Shown here one piece after another: positions 8,585-17,010 of a DNA stretch of 41,177 nt. Under the pieces are notes generated by a model that searched no databases, was not told where the DNA came from, and worked only from the letters and a program-made list of their open reading frames with translations. Origin of the DNA: Streptomyces tauricus. Its GTDB lineage: Bacteria; Actinomycetota; Actinomycetes; Streptomycetales; Streptomycetaceae. The DNA is taken from assembly GCF_014650955.1 (NCBI RefSeq), contig NZ_BMVY01000051.1:1-41177 (forward strand), in the 5' to 3' direction. A program made the position numbers and the translations under genes. Each line of letters opens with the position of its first letter. The first letter of the stretch is position 1.

Positions 8585-10185
8585 CGGGCCCCCGTCTTGC
8601 AGATCGCTTCGCCGTCGGCCGACGTCCCGCTGGCCGTTTCGCCGTCTATCGTCTCGTTGCCGACCGGCCGCGGCGCGGCAGCGACCGTCCCGTCGGCGGC
8701 TGTCTCATCGGCGGCCGGACTCGGTGTCCGGCCGAGGAAGAGTGCGCCCACCAGCACGAGCAGGCCGATTGCCCAGGCGGTGATGAAGGCCGCCTGTCCG
8801 GCGGACTCGGCCTGCGCCGTGGTGAGCACGGCGGCGTCCCGGGCGCCGGAACCGATGGTGTAGGCCGAGATGAACACCGCACCGAAACCGGCACCGGCGA
8901 GCTGCTGGACGGTGGCGAAGGCAGCTGTGCCGTGCGGGTAGAGCTCGCTCCGCAGGGCGCCCATCGCACTGGTCGTGAGCGGCGCCCACATCGTGGCCAT
9001 CGCGCTGGTGAACACCAGCCACGCGAGGATCAGCGTGATCACGCTCGTGCTCTCGTCCACCCGGCTGAGGAACCACAGGACGGCCAGCCAGACGATCGCA
9101 CCGGGAATCACCAGCGGACGCGGGCCGAAGCGGTCGTAGAAGCGGCCGCTCAGGGCCGACACGATCGAGATCGCCGCCCCGCCCGGGATCAGGAAGAGGC
9201 CTAGCTGGAGGGTGCTCAGGCCGGTGACGTTGGTCAGCACCAGCGGGACCACGACCAGCAGACCGATCCCGTTGCCCGCCACGAACACCATCACCAGGAT
9301 CGGTAGGACGAATGACTTCCGCAGGAAGATCCGCATGTCCAGGAACGCGCTGTCGCGACGCTGCAGGGGGATCTGTCGCAGGACGAACGCCACCAGGCCC
9401 GCCAGGCCCACCGCGAGCGGCAGGTACGGCGAGATCGGGGAGTGCCCCGCAGACGCCTCGCCGATCAGGGAGAGTCCGTAGACCAGGCCGCCGAAGCCGA
9501 TCGCGGACAGCAGCAACGACGGTACGTCCAGGGCCACCGGCTCCGGGGTGGTGGTGTTGCGCAGCTTCCATGCGCCCAGTGCCAGGGCGGCGACCGCGAT
9601 CGGCAGCATCAGGATGAACAGCCAGCGCCAGCTCAGTGCGGACAGCACGAGACCTGACAGCGCCGGCCCGAGGGCCGGTGCCACGGACGGGACGGCTGTT
9701 GTGATCGCCATCATCTGGCCGCGGCGGCCGACCGGGACCAAGCGCAGCGTGGTGGTCATCAACAGGGGCAGGAAGACGGCGGTGCCGGACGCCTGGATGA
9801 CCCGGCCGGCCACCAGGAGGCCGAACGTCGGCGCGATCGCGGCGAGTGTCGTCCCGACGAGGAACAGCGACATCGCGACCAGGAAGACCGTTCGCATGTG
9901 GAAGCGCCGCATCACGAATCCGCTGGCGGGGATCAGCACGGCCATGGTCAGCAGGAAGCCGGTCGTGACCCACTGCCCGGTGCTCGGGCTGACCCCGAAG
10001 TCCGCGATCAGCGTGGGCAGGGCGACGCCGAGGAGCATCTCGTTGAGGAAAACGATGAACGTCGAGACCATCAGGACCCCGATGACCAGGGCGACACCCG
10101 GCGGGAGCCGATCGCTGGAGTGGGTCGTCGGTGCCGCGGGTGCGACGCCGGATGCCGATGGGGTGGTCATGTACGTGCTCGCCAT
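8581..10185 (-). CDS. MFS drug exporter, DHA2 (EmrB/QacA) type
   Basis: The 534-residue membrane protein has about fourteen hydrophobic segments beginning at VALVIGVLMVSTFIVFLNEM. The DHA2-type early motif around LLGVALPTLIADFGVSPST is followed by WVTTGFLLTMAVLIPASGFV, LVAGRVIQASGTAVFLPL and GQMMAITTAVPSVAPALGPALSG, the antiporter motif C region. It should export a hydrophobic compound by proton antiport. The start is uncertain: a second ATG five codons in is also possible and no strong ribosome-binding site is visible. It is first in an operon with the LLM monooxygenase, is divergent from a TetR gene, and has a promoter whose spacer is filled by a palindromic operator. Export plus monooxygenation under TetR control suggests a resistance or detoxification unit. 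Confidence 0.9.
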   Translation of the reverse strand: MASTYMTTPSASGVAPAAPTTHSSDRLPPGVALVIGVLMVSTFIVFLNEMLLGVALPTLIADFGVSPSTGQWVTTGFLLTMAVLIPASGFVMRRFHMRTVFLVAMSLFLVGTTLAAIAPTFGLLVAGRVIQASGTAVFLPLLMTTTLRLVPVGRRGQMMAITTAVPSVAPALGPALSGLVLSALSWRWLFILMLPIAVAALALGAWKLRNTTTPEPVALDVPSLLLSAIGFGGLVYGLSLIGEASAGHSPISPYLPLAVGLAGLVAFVLRQIPLQRRDSAFLDMRIFLRKSFVLPILVMVFVAGNGIGLLVVVPLVLTNVTGLSTLQLGLFLIPGGAAISIVSALSGRFYDRFGPRPLVIPGAIVWLAVLWFLSRVDESTSVITLILAWLVFTSAMATMWAPLTTSAMGALRSELYPHGTAAFATVQQLAGAGFGAVFISAYTIGSGARDAAVLTTAQAESAGQAAFITAWAIGLLVLVGALFLGRTPSPAADETAADGTVAAAPRPVGNETIDGETASGTSADGEAICKTGAR

Positions 10186-10370
10186 CTCGTGAGGGTGGAA
10201 AAGATCAGTCGCAGCGACGTGCCCGGCCCGTCGCCGGGCAGGCAGGGGTCGGGTCCGGGCCGGTGGGCCGGCATCCGGCGTGGGCGAGGACGTCAGCCGG
10301 CAGTGAGCCGCCGGCGATCCGCGGGGGCCACCGGGGCCTCGTCCGGGACTTCGATGAACCGGACAGTAAA

Positions 10371-10425
10371 CGGAGACAGCCTCCGCTCACGTGAGGACGA
10401 TACGGAGACGGTCTCCGCCTGTCAA
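10371..10425 (-). promoter_or_regulatory. exporter promoter with two TetR-type operators
   Basis: Reading leftward, a perfect -35 box TTGACA (10425-10420) and a -10 box TATCGT (10402-10397) are separated by exactly 17 bases. The spacer contains the perfect palindrome CGGAGACGGTCTCCG (10403-10417). A second copy, CGGAGACAGCCTCCG, lies at 10371-10385 just downstream of the expected start point, 32 bp centre to centre. A repressor bound here would block RNA polymerase directly. The obvious candidate is the divergent TetR protein. Confidence 0.75.
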
Positions 10426-10690
10426 CGGCGGCCGAGCGGACGCGACCGAGACCACAAAGCGCCTGGACACAGGCGACCTACGGGCATCCCGGGCTCGCGA
10501 CCGACAGGCGGCGGCAATTCAGCTCGTCGCACCCGTACGCGCGCCCGCGTGAAGTGGAGCCGGCCGTGGCGGCATTCCACATCCAGGCGGGTGGCGGCCG
10601 ACTCCCCGACGGCCGCCGATGCGAATCGCCTGCGTGCCGCGCCAGGAGGGGGACGCCCGCCAAGGCCGGCGGTAACATCAAGTACGAATG

Positions 10691-10737
10691 AGGAGATAAT
10701 CTCCGTTTCACGAACGGCAACATGGAGAGAGTCTCCG
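10691..10737 (+). promoter_or_regulatory. tetR promoter with two operators of the same type
   Basis: Two more copies of the palindrome lie before the TetR start: GGAGATAATCTCC (10692-10704) and GGAGAGAGTCTCC (10724-10736), again 32 bp centre to centre. A possible promoter is GTAACA (10672-10677), 17 bases, GATAAT (10695-10700), so the first copy would cover the -10 box and the second would lie in the leader. This fits autorepression. The promoter boxes are weaker evidence than the palindromes. Confidence 0.65.
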
Positions 10738-10762
10738 TATTGCCAATGAAAGGCACACGGAC

Positions 10763-11386
10763 ATGGGCGAGGCAGCCGCCGGCGAGCGCCGACAGCGGAC
10801 GGACAAGCAGCGCAACCGCACACACATCCTCGAGGTCGCGGAGCAGTTCTTCACCGAGCAGGGCATCACCGGCTCTCTGGACGCCATCGCCAAGCGGGCC
10901 GGCGTCGGCCCGGGCACGCTCTACCGGCACTTCCCCAACCGGGAGGCGCTGCTGGCCGCCCTGCTGCAGGCCCGCGACGAAGAGCTGGAGGCCCGCCGCG
11001 TCGCTATCCAGCGCGAAGTGACCGACTCCCGCGCCGCACTCACACAGTGGCTTCAGGCGATGGGCGAATGGGTGTCAGCCTTCGATGGTCTGCCCGACCC
11101 CCTGCGGGCCGCGCTGACCGAGGGCACGTCCCCGCTGGCGCTCACCTGTCAGGGCTTCGTGACGACCACCGAGGACTTCCTCCGCGCGGCACAGCGCGAC
11201 GGCTACGCCAATCCCGGGGTGCGGGGACGTGACCTGTTCCTCAGCACGCTGGCCACGGCCTGGGCCCGTGGTGCCGCCATGGCCGACGAGTCGTCGCCCG
11301 ACGCGCTCGTCTCCCTCATGCGCACCGGTTGGGAGACGCCGTCGAGCGACGAAGGTCCCTCGGCGCCGCAGGCGCGAGTGAATTAA
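10763..11386 (+). CDS. TetR family regulator of the exporter/monooxygenase operon
   Basis: The 207-residue protein has a standard TetR N-terminus: NRTHILEVAEQFFTEQGI, AIAKRAGVGPGTLYRHFPNR and EALLAALLQARDEEL give the helix-turn-helix within about residues 15-65. A helical ligand-binding domain follows (WLQAMGEWVSAFDGLPDPLR). The ATG follows AAAGG by nine bases. It is divergent from the MFS/LLM operon across a 577-base gap with four GGAGA-N3-TCTCC palindromes placed at both promoters, so it should repress both itself and the operon until a ligand binds. A decayed paralogue of this gene lies at 13694-14254 with the same operator type in front of it. Confidence 0.9.
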   Translation: MGEAAAGERRQRTDKQRNRTHILEVAEQFFTEQGITGSLDAIAKRAGVGPGTLYRHFPNREALLAALLQARDEELEARRVAIQREVTDSRAALTQWLQAMGEWVSAFDGLPDPLRAALTEGTSPLALTCQGFVTTTEDFLRAAQRDGYANPGVRGRDLFLSTLATAWARGAAMADESSPDALVSLMRTGWETPSSDEGPSAPQARVN

Positions 11387-11548
11387 AGCGCGGCCCCTCT
11401 CCGCGGCGGCTAAGCGCCATTAAGGGCTTCACTGCCGGACACCACTCACCGGCCGGGCCAGGCCGGCCGCACTGCCCTCGGATGCCGATAGAGCGCCGGC
11501 GCCGCATCGGCCGCCGACCGCCCCCGCTTCGATGCGAGGAGATCCACC

Positions 11549-12180
11549 ATGGAGATCGGCACTTCGGGCGTAGGACACATCGGCAAGACCCTGACCCAGC
11601 GACTCAGCGCCGCGGGACATGCCGTGAAGGTGGCCAACTCGCGCGGCCCGCACACGATCGAGGCCGATGCGCTGCCCTCGGGCGGGCGCGCGGTCACAGC
11701 AGCGGAGGCCGCGCACTACCGGGCACGGGCCGCCGGATCGGGGCCGCCGACGCCGGTCAGGTCGAGAGCCTGTGGGTCACCGAACAGCGGGGCCGGCCGA
11801 TCGCCAAGGCTTGGAACGCGATCGGTTCCCACGCGTTCGCGGTTAAAGGCAGGCCCGCGGGAGCCCGGGCCGCATCGCCATCCCCACTGCCGCCGACCAC
11901 GACCAGGACCGCCAGGTGGCCATGGAGCTGGTCGAGGACACCGGGTTCAACGCCTTTGACGCAGAAACGCTCGCAGACTCATGGCGCCTACAGCCGGCCC
12001 GCCCTGCTACTGCACCGACCTCACCCGCGAGGGAATGCCAGGTGCGCTGGCGGCGGAAGCCGAGCGGCTGCCCAAGCGGCGCGACATGGCCGTTGCCGCG
12101 ACCCAGGAAAGGATCAGGGAGGCCACAACCAACCCCGATGCGGAGTACATCGTCCGCCCGAGCCGGGCCCTGTTCATGTG
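11549..12180 (+). pseudogene. NADP-binding oxidoreductase (F420/NADP reductase-like), multiply frameshifted
   Basis: Pieces of one dinucleotide-binding protein lie in order but in different frames. MEIGTSGVGHIGKTLTQRLS and VKVANSRGPHTI (Rossmann start, GxGxxG-like) are in the first. QVESLWVTEQRGRPIAKAWN then AIGSHAFAVKG are in the second, ELVEDTGFNAFDAETLADSW in the third, and PPCYCTDLTREGMPGALAAE back in the first. At least three frame changes and an internal deletion are needed, so this is a clear pseudogene. Intact relatives are small NADPH-dependent reductases that include F420:NADP oxidoreductase. A complete relative lies on the opposite strand just to the right (12316-13032). A ribosome-binding site (GAGGAG) before the ATG survives. 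Confidence 0.75.
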
Positions 12181-12216
12181 CCCCGTATGCGCACATCGGC
12201 CGTCGACCAGTACGCG

Positions 12217-12288
12217 CCCCTTCCACTCCACATACCTTGCCCCCGACGCCGGTCGGCGTCGGGGGCAAGGTATGTGGAGTGGAAGGGG
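12217..12288. terminator. 34-bp perfect hairpin between convergent genes
   Basis: Bases 12217-12250 and 12255-12288 are exact reverse complements (34 bp) around the four-base loop GGTC. The arms begin CCCCTTCCACTCC and end with CCCCCGACGCC. It sits between a rightward pseudogene and the 3' end of a leftward gene, so a two-way transcription terminator is the natural reading. Streptomyces terminators often lack a T-run, as here. The stem is unusually long and perfect. Confidence 0.7.
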
Positions 12289-12315
12289 GTTACGGCGCTG
12301 CCCTCACACGTGCTG

Positions 12316-13032
12316 TCAGAAGGTGCGTGCGGCCACCTTCACCCGCCGGGCCGTCCGCAGGGCCTCTTGCAGCTTGTCGGCGGGCAGCGGTGCCGCAGGG
12401 GCCTGCATGATGCGCTCGGCCGGCACGTCGGGATCTGCCAGGTAGATACGGGTGTAGGCACCGGCCTCGGGCTCGAAGCGCCAGCTTTCGTCCAGGGTTC
12501 CGGCGTCCACCGCGTCAAAGCCGAGCCGGCCGATCAGGTCTGCCGCTCGGGCTTTCGCACCGCGGTCATCGCCCGCGACGGGCAGGGCGCTGCGATCCGG
12601 GGCCCCGGTGGGCCGGGCCAACTGGGGGATGTGGTGGGCCAGGATGTTGTTGAACGCCTTGACCAGCAGCACGCCGGGCAGGAGCTGCTGCTCCAGCTCG
12701 GCCGTGGTCACCTCCTCGGAGTCGAGTGCGGCGATCCGGCCGTCGCGGTAGGGGTAGTAGTTGCCGGTGTCCAGCACGGTCCTGCCCGTCAGGAGACCGG
12801 CGGGAAGGTCGTGGTACGCGGTCAGGGGAATGCTGAGCACGGTCGCCTCCCCGGCGCGGGCGGCCTCCTCGACGGTTCCTGCCATGGCGCGCGGCCCCAG
12901 TTCCTCTACGAGGTCCTTCAGGCTCTGGGGACCGCGTGAGTTGGCTATCACCACGTCGATGTCCGCGGCCACCGCCAGCCGTGCGACCGCGGACCCGATG
13001 TTGCCGCTTCCGATGATTCCCAGGGTCGGCAT
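12316..13032 (-). CDS. NADPH-dependent F420 reductase-like NAD(P)-binding protein
   Basis: The 238-residue protein opens with a Rossmann fold (LGIIGSGNIGSAVARLAVAA, GxGxxG at about residues 7-12). VVIANSRGPQSL follows, an NADP-favouring Asn-Ser-Arg motif typical of F420:NADP oxidoreductase relatives, then VLSIPLTAYHDLPAG, LDTGNYYPYRDG, KAFNNILAHH and RLGFDAVDAGTLDESWRFEP. It probably reduces or oxidises a small cofactor or metabolite with NADP(H), in the cytoplasm. The start is supported by AAGGAG six bases upstream. It stands alone, converging on a long hairpin. A decayed relative is immediately to its left and a decayed TetR gene to its right. Confidence 0.85.
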   Translation of the reverse strand: MPTLGIIGSGNIGSAVARLAVAADIDVVIANSRGPQSLKDLVEELGPRAMAGTVEEAARAGEATVLSIPLTAYHDLPAGLLTGRTVLDTGNYYPYRDGRIAALDSEEVTTAELEQQLLPGVLLVKAFNNILAHHIPQLARPTGAPDRSALPVAGDDRGAKARAADLIGRLGFDAVDAGTLDESWRFEPEAGAYTRIYLADPDVPAERIMQAPAAPLPADKLQEALRTARRVKVAARTF

Positions 13033-13152
13033 CGCTGCTCCTTGCTTCGTTGGTGTGGCGAGCGGTCCGGTCAGGTCTCGATGATGGTCGCCGTCTCCTG
13101 CCCGGCCCGTGATCAGACCCTGAGCCCATACCTTCTTTGACGTACCGCACGA

Positions 13153-13372
13153 TCACTGGGCCTGTGATGTGTGGGCGCCGAAAAAGCGCTGGTACCACGT
13201 GAGTGGTCTCAGGGAGTCCTCGCCCGGCTCCGCTTCCGTTACGCGGGCCAGCAGGACAGTGTGGTCGCCGCCGGGTTGTCCACGAACAACAGCGGCTGGG
13301 TACTGCCGCGCTCGGCGGCCTGTACGCCTCGTATGAACAGGTCCGGCGTCGCTTCGCTTCACTTCCGACCAT
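13153..13372 (-). pseudogene. possible flavin-reductase-like remnant
   Basis: The leftward frame ending here reads GGDHTVLLARVTEAEPGEDS, then LRPLTWYQRFFG, which resembles the end of flavin reductase domains (DHxVxxGxVxxAE...PLxxxRGRYG). Just upstream, another frame gives DLFIRGVQAAERGSTQPLLF, suggesting a frame change. The body of the protein is missing. It lies downstream of a leftward promoter-and-operator relic (13369-13397) that matches the exporter promoter. A flavin reductase would suit an LLM monooxygenase system, but the identification rests on about 30 residues. Confidence 0.3.
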
Positions 13373-13373
13373 A

Positions 13374-13388
13374 CGGAGAGTGCCTCCG
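13374..13388. promoter_or_regulatory. GGAGA-type operator relic, leftward promoter
   Basis: CGGAGAGTGCCTCCG has perfect five-base arms and the core GGAG-N5-CTCC. As at the exporter promoter, a leftward TTGACA (13397-13392) lies just beside it, with TATGGT 18 bases further. The local match to 10397-10425 (TACGGAGA, CTCCGC and TGTCAA in the same order) indicates shared ancestry. Confidence 0.65.
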
Positions 13389-13635
13389 CTTTGTCAAAGG
13401 ATGAGGTCACCGCCCCGGGGGTGCCGACGAGGCGCAAACACGCACTCCGCGACCGCATGCGCACGCCCTCGACGTCGCACCCACGCCCGAACCGGCACCC
13501 AACCGCAGGGAATCCCGGAGGGCGGCCGAGAGGGCCGAGTGGTCGCGCTCTCAATCCTCCGCGAACCCGGCAAGACCCCAGAAGGCGCCAGCCAGCTTGA
13601 CCGGAGGAACCCTCCACTTTACGCTTGCATCCGTC

Positions 13636-13650
13636 CGGAGACAGTCTCCG
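13636..13650. promoter_or_regulatory. GGAGA-type operator before the dead tetR
   Basis: CGGAGACAGTCTCCG is a perfect 15-bp palindrome of the same type as the four around 10371-10737. It lies 44 bases before the start of the decayed TetR paralogue, so the operator outlived the gene and could still bind the intact regulator. Confidence 0.7.
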
Positions 13651-13693
13651 TTTCCATCGGAACCGCAGCACCACGCATGAACCGGGAGGACGC

Positions 13694-14254
13694 ATGAGCG
13701 TCGAGGTCCAGCAGGGACACAAGCCCCGTGCGAGCTTTCAGCACAACCGTGCGGCCCTGCTGGAGGTGGCGCAGCGTCAGTCCCAGAGGGACAGGGTCGG
13801 CGCCTCCCTGGAGAGATCGACCGAGCAGGCCTGCGTCGGGACCGGCACACTCTGCCGGTACTTCCCGACGCGGGAGGCGCTGCCGGCGGCCGTGCTGCAG
13901 ACGCGCTCCGCGGAACTGGTGCCCACCGGGCGGACATCGCCCAACTCGGTGACGCCTCCGAGAGGCTGCGGCAGTGGCTGCGGGCCATGGAGGAGTATTT
14001 CAGCGCCTTCAGCGGGCTGCCGGAACCGCTCATGGCCGCGGCCAGGTCGCAGGAACCTCGCCACCACCGAGGAGTACGCGCGGGCCGCACAGCGTATGGG
14101 ACACGTACATCCCTCAGTGAGGAGCTAAAACCTGTACCTCGCGGTCGTCTATCCGGCCTGGACTGAGGGCGCCGATGCCCGTGACGAAGAGGCGCTCGAT
14201 CGTCTGCACGCCCGCACCGAGGTCGGATACCGCGAACAGGACGATCCGGAGTAG
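13694..14254 (+). pseudogene. TetR family regulator, decayed paralogue
   Basis: A good ribosome-binding site (GGGAGGA) precedes the ATG. The first frame reads NRAALLEVAQRQSQRDRV, ACVGTGTLCRYFPTREALPA and AVLQTRSAELV, aligning with the intact TetR at 10763 but with a damaged first helix. The frame then changes: RLRQWLRAMEEYFSAFSGLP is read in another frame, LATTEEYARAAQRMGHVHPS in the first again, and after a stop LYLAVVYPAWTEGADARDEE up to a stop at 14252-14254 matches the intact protein's C-terminus (LFLSTLATAWARGAAMADES). The gene is a paralogue inactivated by at least two frameshifts and a stop. Confidence 0.8.
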
Positions 14255-14571
14255 GCCGTCAGCCGTTCGCCGCGCGGTTGAATGCCAGCGCCGTCGGATG
14301 CCGCACAGCGGAGCCCTTCCACGACCAATCGGCCACCGCACCTGACCGTCCCGGATGGCAGCAGGCTTACCCGATCGACCGACCGCGCCGCTGCGAAACG
14401 CGGGCATGCGGATGCCGTCCGAAACCCGGCCTTGATCGTCCCGTCCGTCCCCTTCCCGCAGACCCCCGGGTCGCCTCGGAATCACCCACCCGCTGTCCTC
14501 CCCCACCTTGCAGAAGCACCTCCTGAGACCCGAGTGGCCACCGCAATGGACCACCCTTGAAAGGAATTCTC
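14255..14571. other. gap before nitroreductase gene
   Basis: I see no gene here. The translated frames are Arg/Pro-rich shadows without family resemblance, and no further GGAGA-type palindrome is present. Confidence 0.4.
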
Positions 14572-15282
14572 TTGCCCCCCACCTCCACGCCCTCGCCCAT
14601 CACCGACATCGTGCGCTCCCGGTACTCCGTCCGGAAGTTCCTGCCCACCCCGCTGTCCCCATCAGACATTCGCGGTGTACTGGAAGACGCCCAGGCCGCT
14701 CCGTCGAACTGCAACACCCAGCCGTGGACGGTGCACGTCGTATCGGGCGCGGCACGCGACGCCCTGAGCAAGGAACTGCTCAAGGCCGACGAGGAGAAGC
14801 GGTTCTCCCCCGACTTCTCCTTCAGCTACGCAGACTTCGGCGAGGGCACCTACATCGACCGGGCCCACAACCACGCCGCGACTGTCTATCAGTCCGTGGG
14901 AATATCCCGCTCGGACCAGGCGTCGAGGTACGCCCACGCCCGCGAGAACCTGGAATTCTTCGGCGCCCCCCACGCCGCTTTCCTCTTCATGCCGGCGTTC
15001 GGCGACGGGGTGCGGGCGGCCGGGGACATCGGCATGTACGCACAGAACTTCCTGCTGTCCCTGACGGCCCGGGGCCTCGGAGGCATTCCGCAGACCATGC
15101 TCGGGCAGTACGCCGACACCGTCCGCGAGTTCCTGAACGTTCCCAAGGGGCTCAAACTGCTGTTCGGCATCTCCTTCGGCACCGCCGACACGACCGCAAC
15201 GGTGAACGGCTTCCACATGGGACGCGCTCCGCTGGAACAGAGCGTCGTCCTGCACGACACCCCCGGCGTCCTCAACGAGTAG
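14572..15282 (+). CDS. nitroreductase family protein
   Basis: The roughly 236-residue protein has the nitroreductase fold. RSRYSVRKFLPTPLSPSDIR binds the FMN phosphate through the Arg residues, and EDAQAAPSNCNTQPWTVHVV is the second FMN-contact segment. NFLLSLTARGLGGIPQTMLG and LLFGISFGTADTTATVNGF form the C-terminal half. Members reduce nitro groups, quinones or enones with NAD(P)H. The frame can start at TTG 14557, but TTG 14572 is preferred because AAAGGA lies seven bases before it. It stands alone between a dead TetR gene and a secreted-nuclease gene. Confidence 0.88.
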   Translation: MPPTSTPSPITDIVRSRYSVRKFLPTPLSPSDIRGVLEDAQAAPSNCNTQPWTVHVVSGAARDALSKELLKADEEKRFSPDFSFSYADFGEGTYIDRAHNHAATVYQSVGISRSDQASRYAHARENLEFFGAPHAAFLFMPAFGDGVRAAGDIGMYAQNFLLSLTARGLGGIPQTMLGQYADTVREFLNVPKGLKLLFGISFGTADTTATVNGFHMGRAPLEQSVVLHDTPGVLNE

Positions 15283-15670
15283 CACCTCTCTGTCGGCAGC
15301 ACCAGGTAGGCGATCGGGAGCCGCCGACACATTCCGGACCGATGGTTACATGGACATTTCCCTGCCAATGATGCAGCCATGGCTTCGCTGCAGGACGAGA
15401 TCGTCAGTTCAGCTGCCGATGCCCAGATAGCCGATTGGACCGTCCCCCTCACGTAGCCCGGCCACACCGATAGGGGCGGCCGCCCCTCAACGGATTTCCG
15501 GCCTCCTCAGACACGGGAGGAAAGCCGCAAAAGCTCTGAGAATCGCGCCGCTGCGGCCGCCGCAGAGAAAAATGACATGTCCGATTCCGGACTTTCGGGA
15601 ACTTGACGGGCCGTCAAACATGGCCAACTCGACACACAGCAGTGCGCCTGTGCCACATGGGAGAGATGCC
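15283..15670. other. intergenic stretch with a possible 25-codon ORF
   Basis: The only frame that looks gene-like is ATG 15379 to TAG 15456 (MASLQDEIVSSAADAQIADW and a short tail), too short to identify. The region otherwise holds the leader of the secreted-nuclease gene. A GGGAGAG ribosome-binding site lies directly before 15671. Confidence 0.35.
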
Positions 15671-16936
15671 ATGACCTCACGATTATCGATCAGAGCCCTC
15701 CTGGTCACCTTCATGACCGCGGTCCTGATCGCGCCCCTGACCAGTTCAGCAGATGCCCAGAGCCCCGCAGCGGGAACAAGACCACTGGCCGAAACGATGC
15801 CGACCTGTGCGGACGTCGAGGCCGGCAGATTCAAAGCACGTGGCAGCTCAGCCATGTGCATCGACCCCCAGGCGCCCCGGCTCGCCCGTTCCGAACTCCG
15901 CAGCAAGGCATCCTCGTTGGGACTCACCGCAGCCGATGGCAAAGCGGCCGCGGACTTCACCGGCACGGACGACGACGGGGCAGACACGCCCGGCCCGCTC
16001 GCGGTCGACTGTCCCGCGAACGAGCTGGAGACCAATCGCTTCAAATCCTGCTACCTCGGTGAGTTCGCATTCGTGGTGAGGCTGATCCCGTCCCAGCAAG
16101 TGATCGGCAGGGGATCCATCCTCCAAGTCGTGTACGGCTACGTCGACAACCGCGCGCGCCGCATGGAGCACGAAGTACGCCTGTCCCTCTACCAGGCCAC
16201 CGGGGTCGTGCGAGCAGGAGTACTGGCCACCGTCCTCATCAGCTGCACCACGTCCTGCACCCCGACAACCACTCCCCCGCCCAAGCTGCTGCCCTTCCGC
16301 ACCACCGGCTACGACAGCTTCCGGGCCCTGACGGAATCACCGGGAACCACCACCGACTTCACCAACCCGGTAGCAATGATGACCATCCAGTCCACCGCAC
16401 CCAACCCGCTCGTCGACGAGATCGGCCCCCGGGCCGACGTGCGCTGTGACTCCACCCCCAACGTCGGCCCCGCCACCGGCGGCTGCGTCTACTACCGCTA
16501 CAAGCCCACCTACGACCTGTCGACCCTCGACCCGAACACCGAGGAAGTCGCCTGGCACGTCTGGTGGGCCCAGAACAACCTCGTCACCGCCTGGGGCCGC
16601 GAAGGCTACGGCCCGGCCCTCACGCGTACGAGGGACCGGCAGCTCATCCGAGACAACCGCACCGAGGCATGCAGGGCGGCCCCCTCCCCCAGGCCCCCGG
16701 GCCAGTCCTGCGACGAGTACCCCTTCGCGACCACCCACGAAGGCGCCTCCAAGAACCCGGACTTCTCCTGGCACATGATCGACGCGCGCCAGAACACCGC
16801 AGAGGGCCGGGACTACCGACGGCCCTGGTACACCACCAACCGCCTTCTGGAGAACGACCAGTTCTGGGTCCGCATCATCCTCCCCCCGGCCGGAGCGGCC
16901 GCGGCTCCCGACTGGCTGCCGCCCTCGATGGCCTGA
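15671..16936 (+). CDS. secreted NucA/NucB-type deoxyribonuclease
   Basis: The 421-residue protein begins with a signal peptide (Arg at 4 and 8, hydrophobic core ALLVTFMTAVLIAPL, likely cleavage after ADA at residue 29), so it is exported. The middle (about 120-260) looks like a beta-rich module I do not recognise. The C-terminus carries the NucA/NucB signature: RDRQLIRDNRTEAC, then SCDEYPFATTHEGA at 346-359 with Asp348, Glu349 and Glu357, and finally PWYTTNRLLENDQFWVRIIL. In Bacillus NucB the DEYP Asp and the following Glu are catalytic. Eight or so Cys residues suggest disulfides outside the cell. The ATG 15671 follows GGGAGAG. A 12-bp hairpin ends the unit. Likely roles are extracellular DNA scavenging or inter-strain attack. 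Confidence 0.75.
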   Translation: MTSRLSIRALLVTFMTAVLIAPLTSSADAQSPAAGTRPLAETMPTCADVEAGRFKARGSSAMCIDPQAPRLARSELRSKASSLGLTAADGKAAADFTGTDDDGADTPGPLAVDCPANELETNRFKSCYLGEFAFVVRLIPSQQVIGRGSILQVVYGYVDNRARRMEHEVRLSLYQATGVVRAGVLATVLISCTTSCTPTTTPPPKLLPFRTTGYDSFRALTESPGTTTDFTNPVAMMTIQSTAPNPLVDEIGPRADVRCDSTPNVGPATGGCVYYRYKPTYDLSTLDPNTEEVAWHVWWAQNNLVTAWGREGYGPALTRTRDRQLIRDNRTEACRAAPSPRPPGQSCDEYPFATTHEGASKNPDFSWHMIDARQNTAEGRDYRRPWYTTNRLLENDQFWVRIILPPAGAAAAPDWLPPSMA

Positions 16937-17010
16937 ACAGCAGCCGCCCGCCCCGGCCGCAGGCAACCTGATCATCCACCGGGCCGCGGTGAGCAGGAAC
17001 AATCCCGGTA

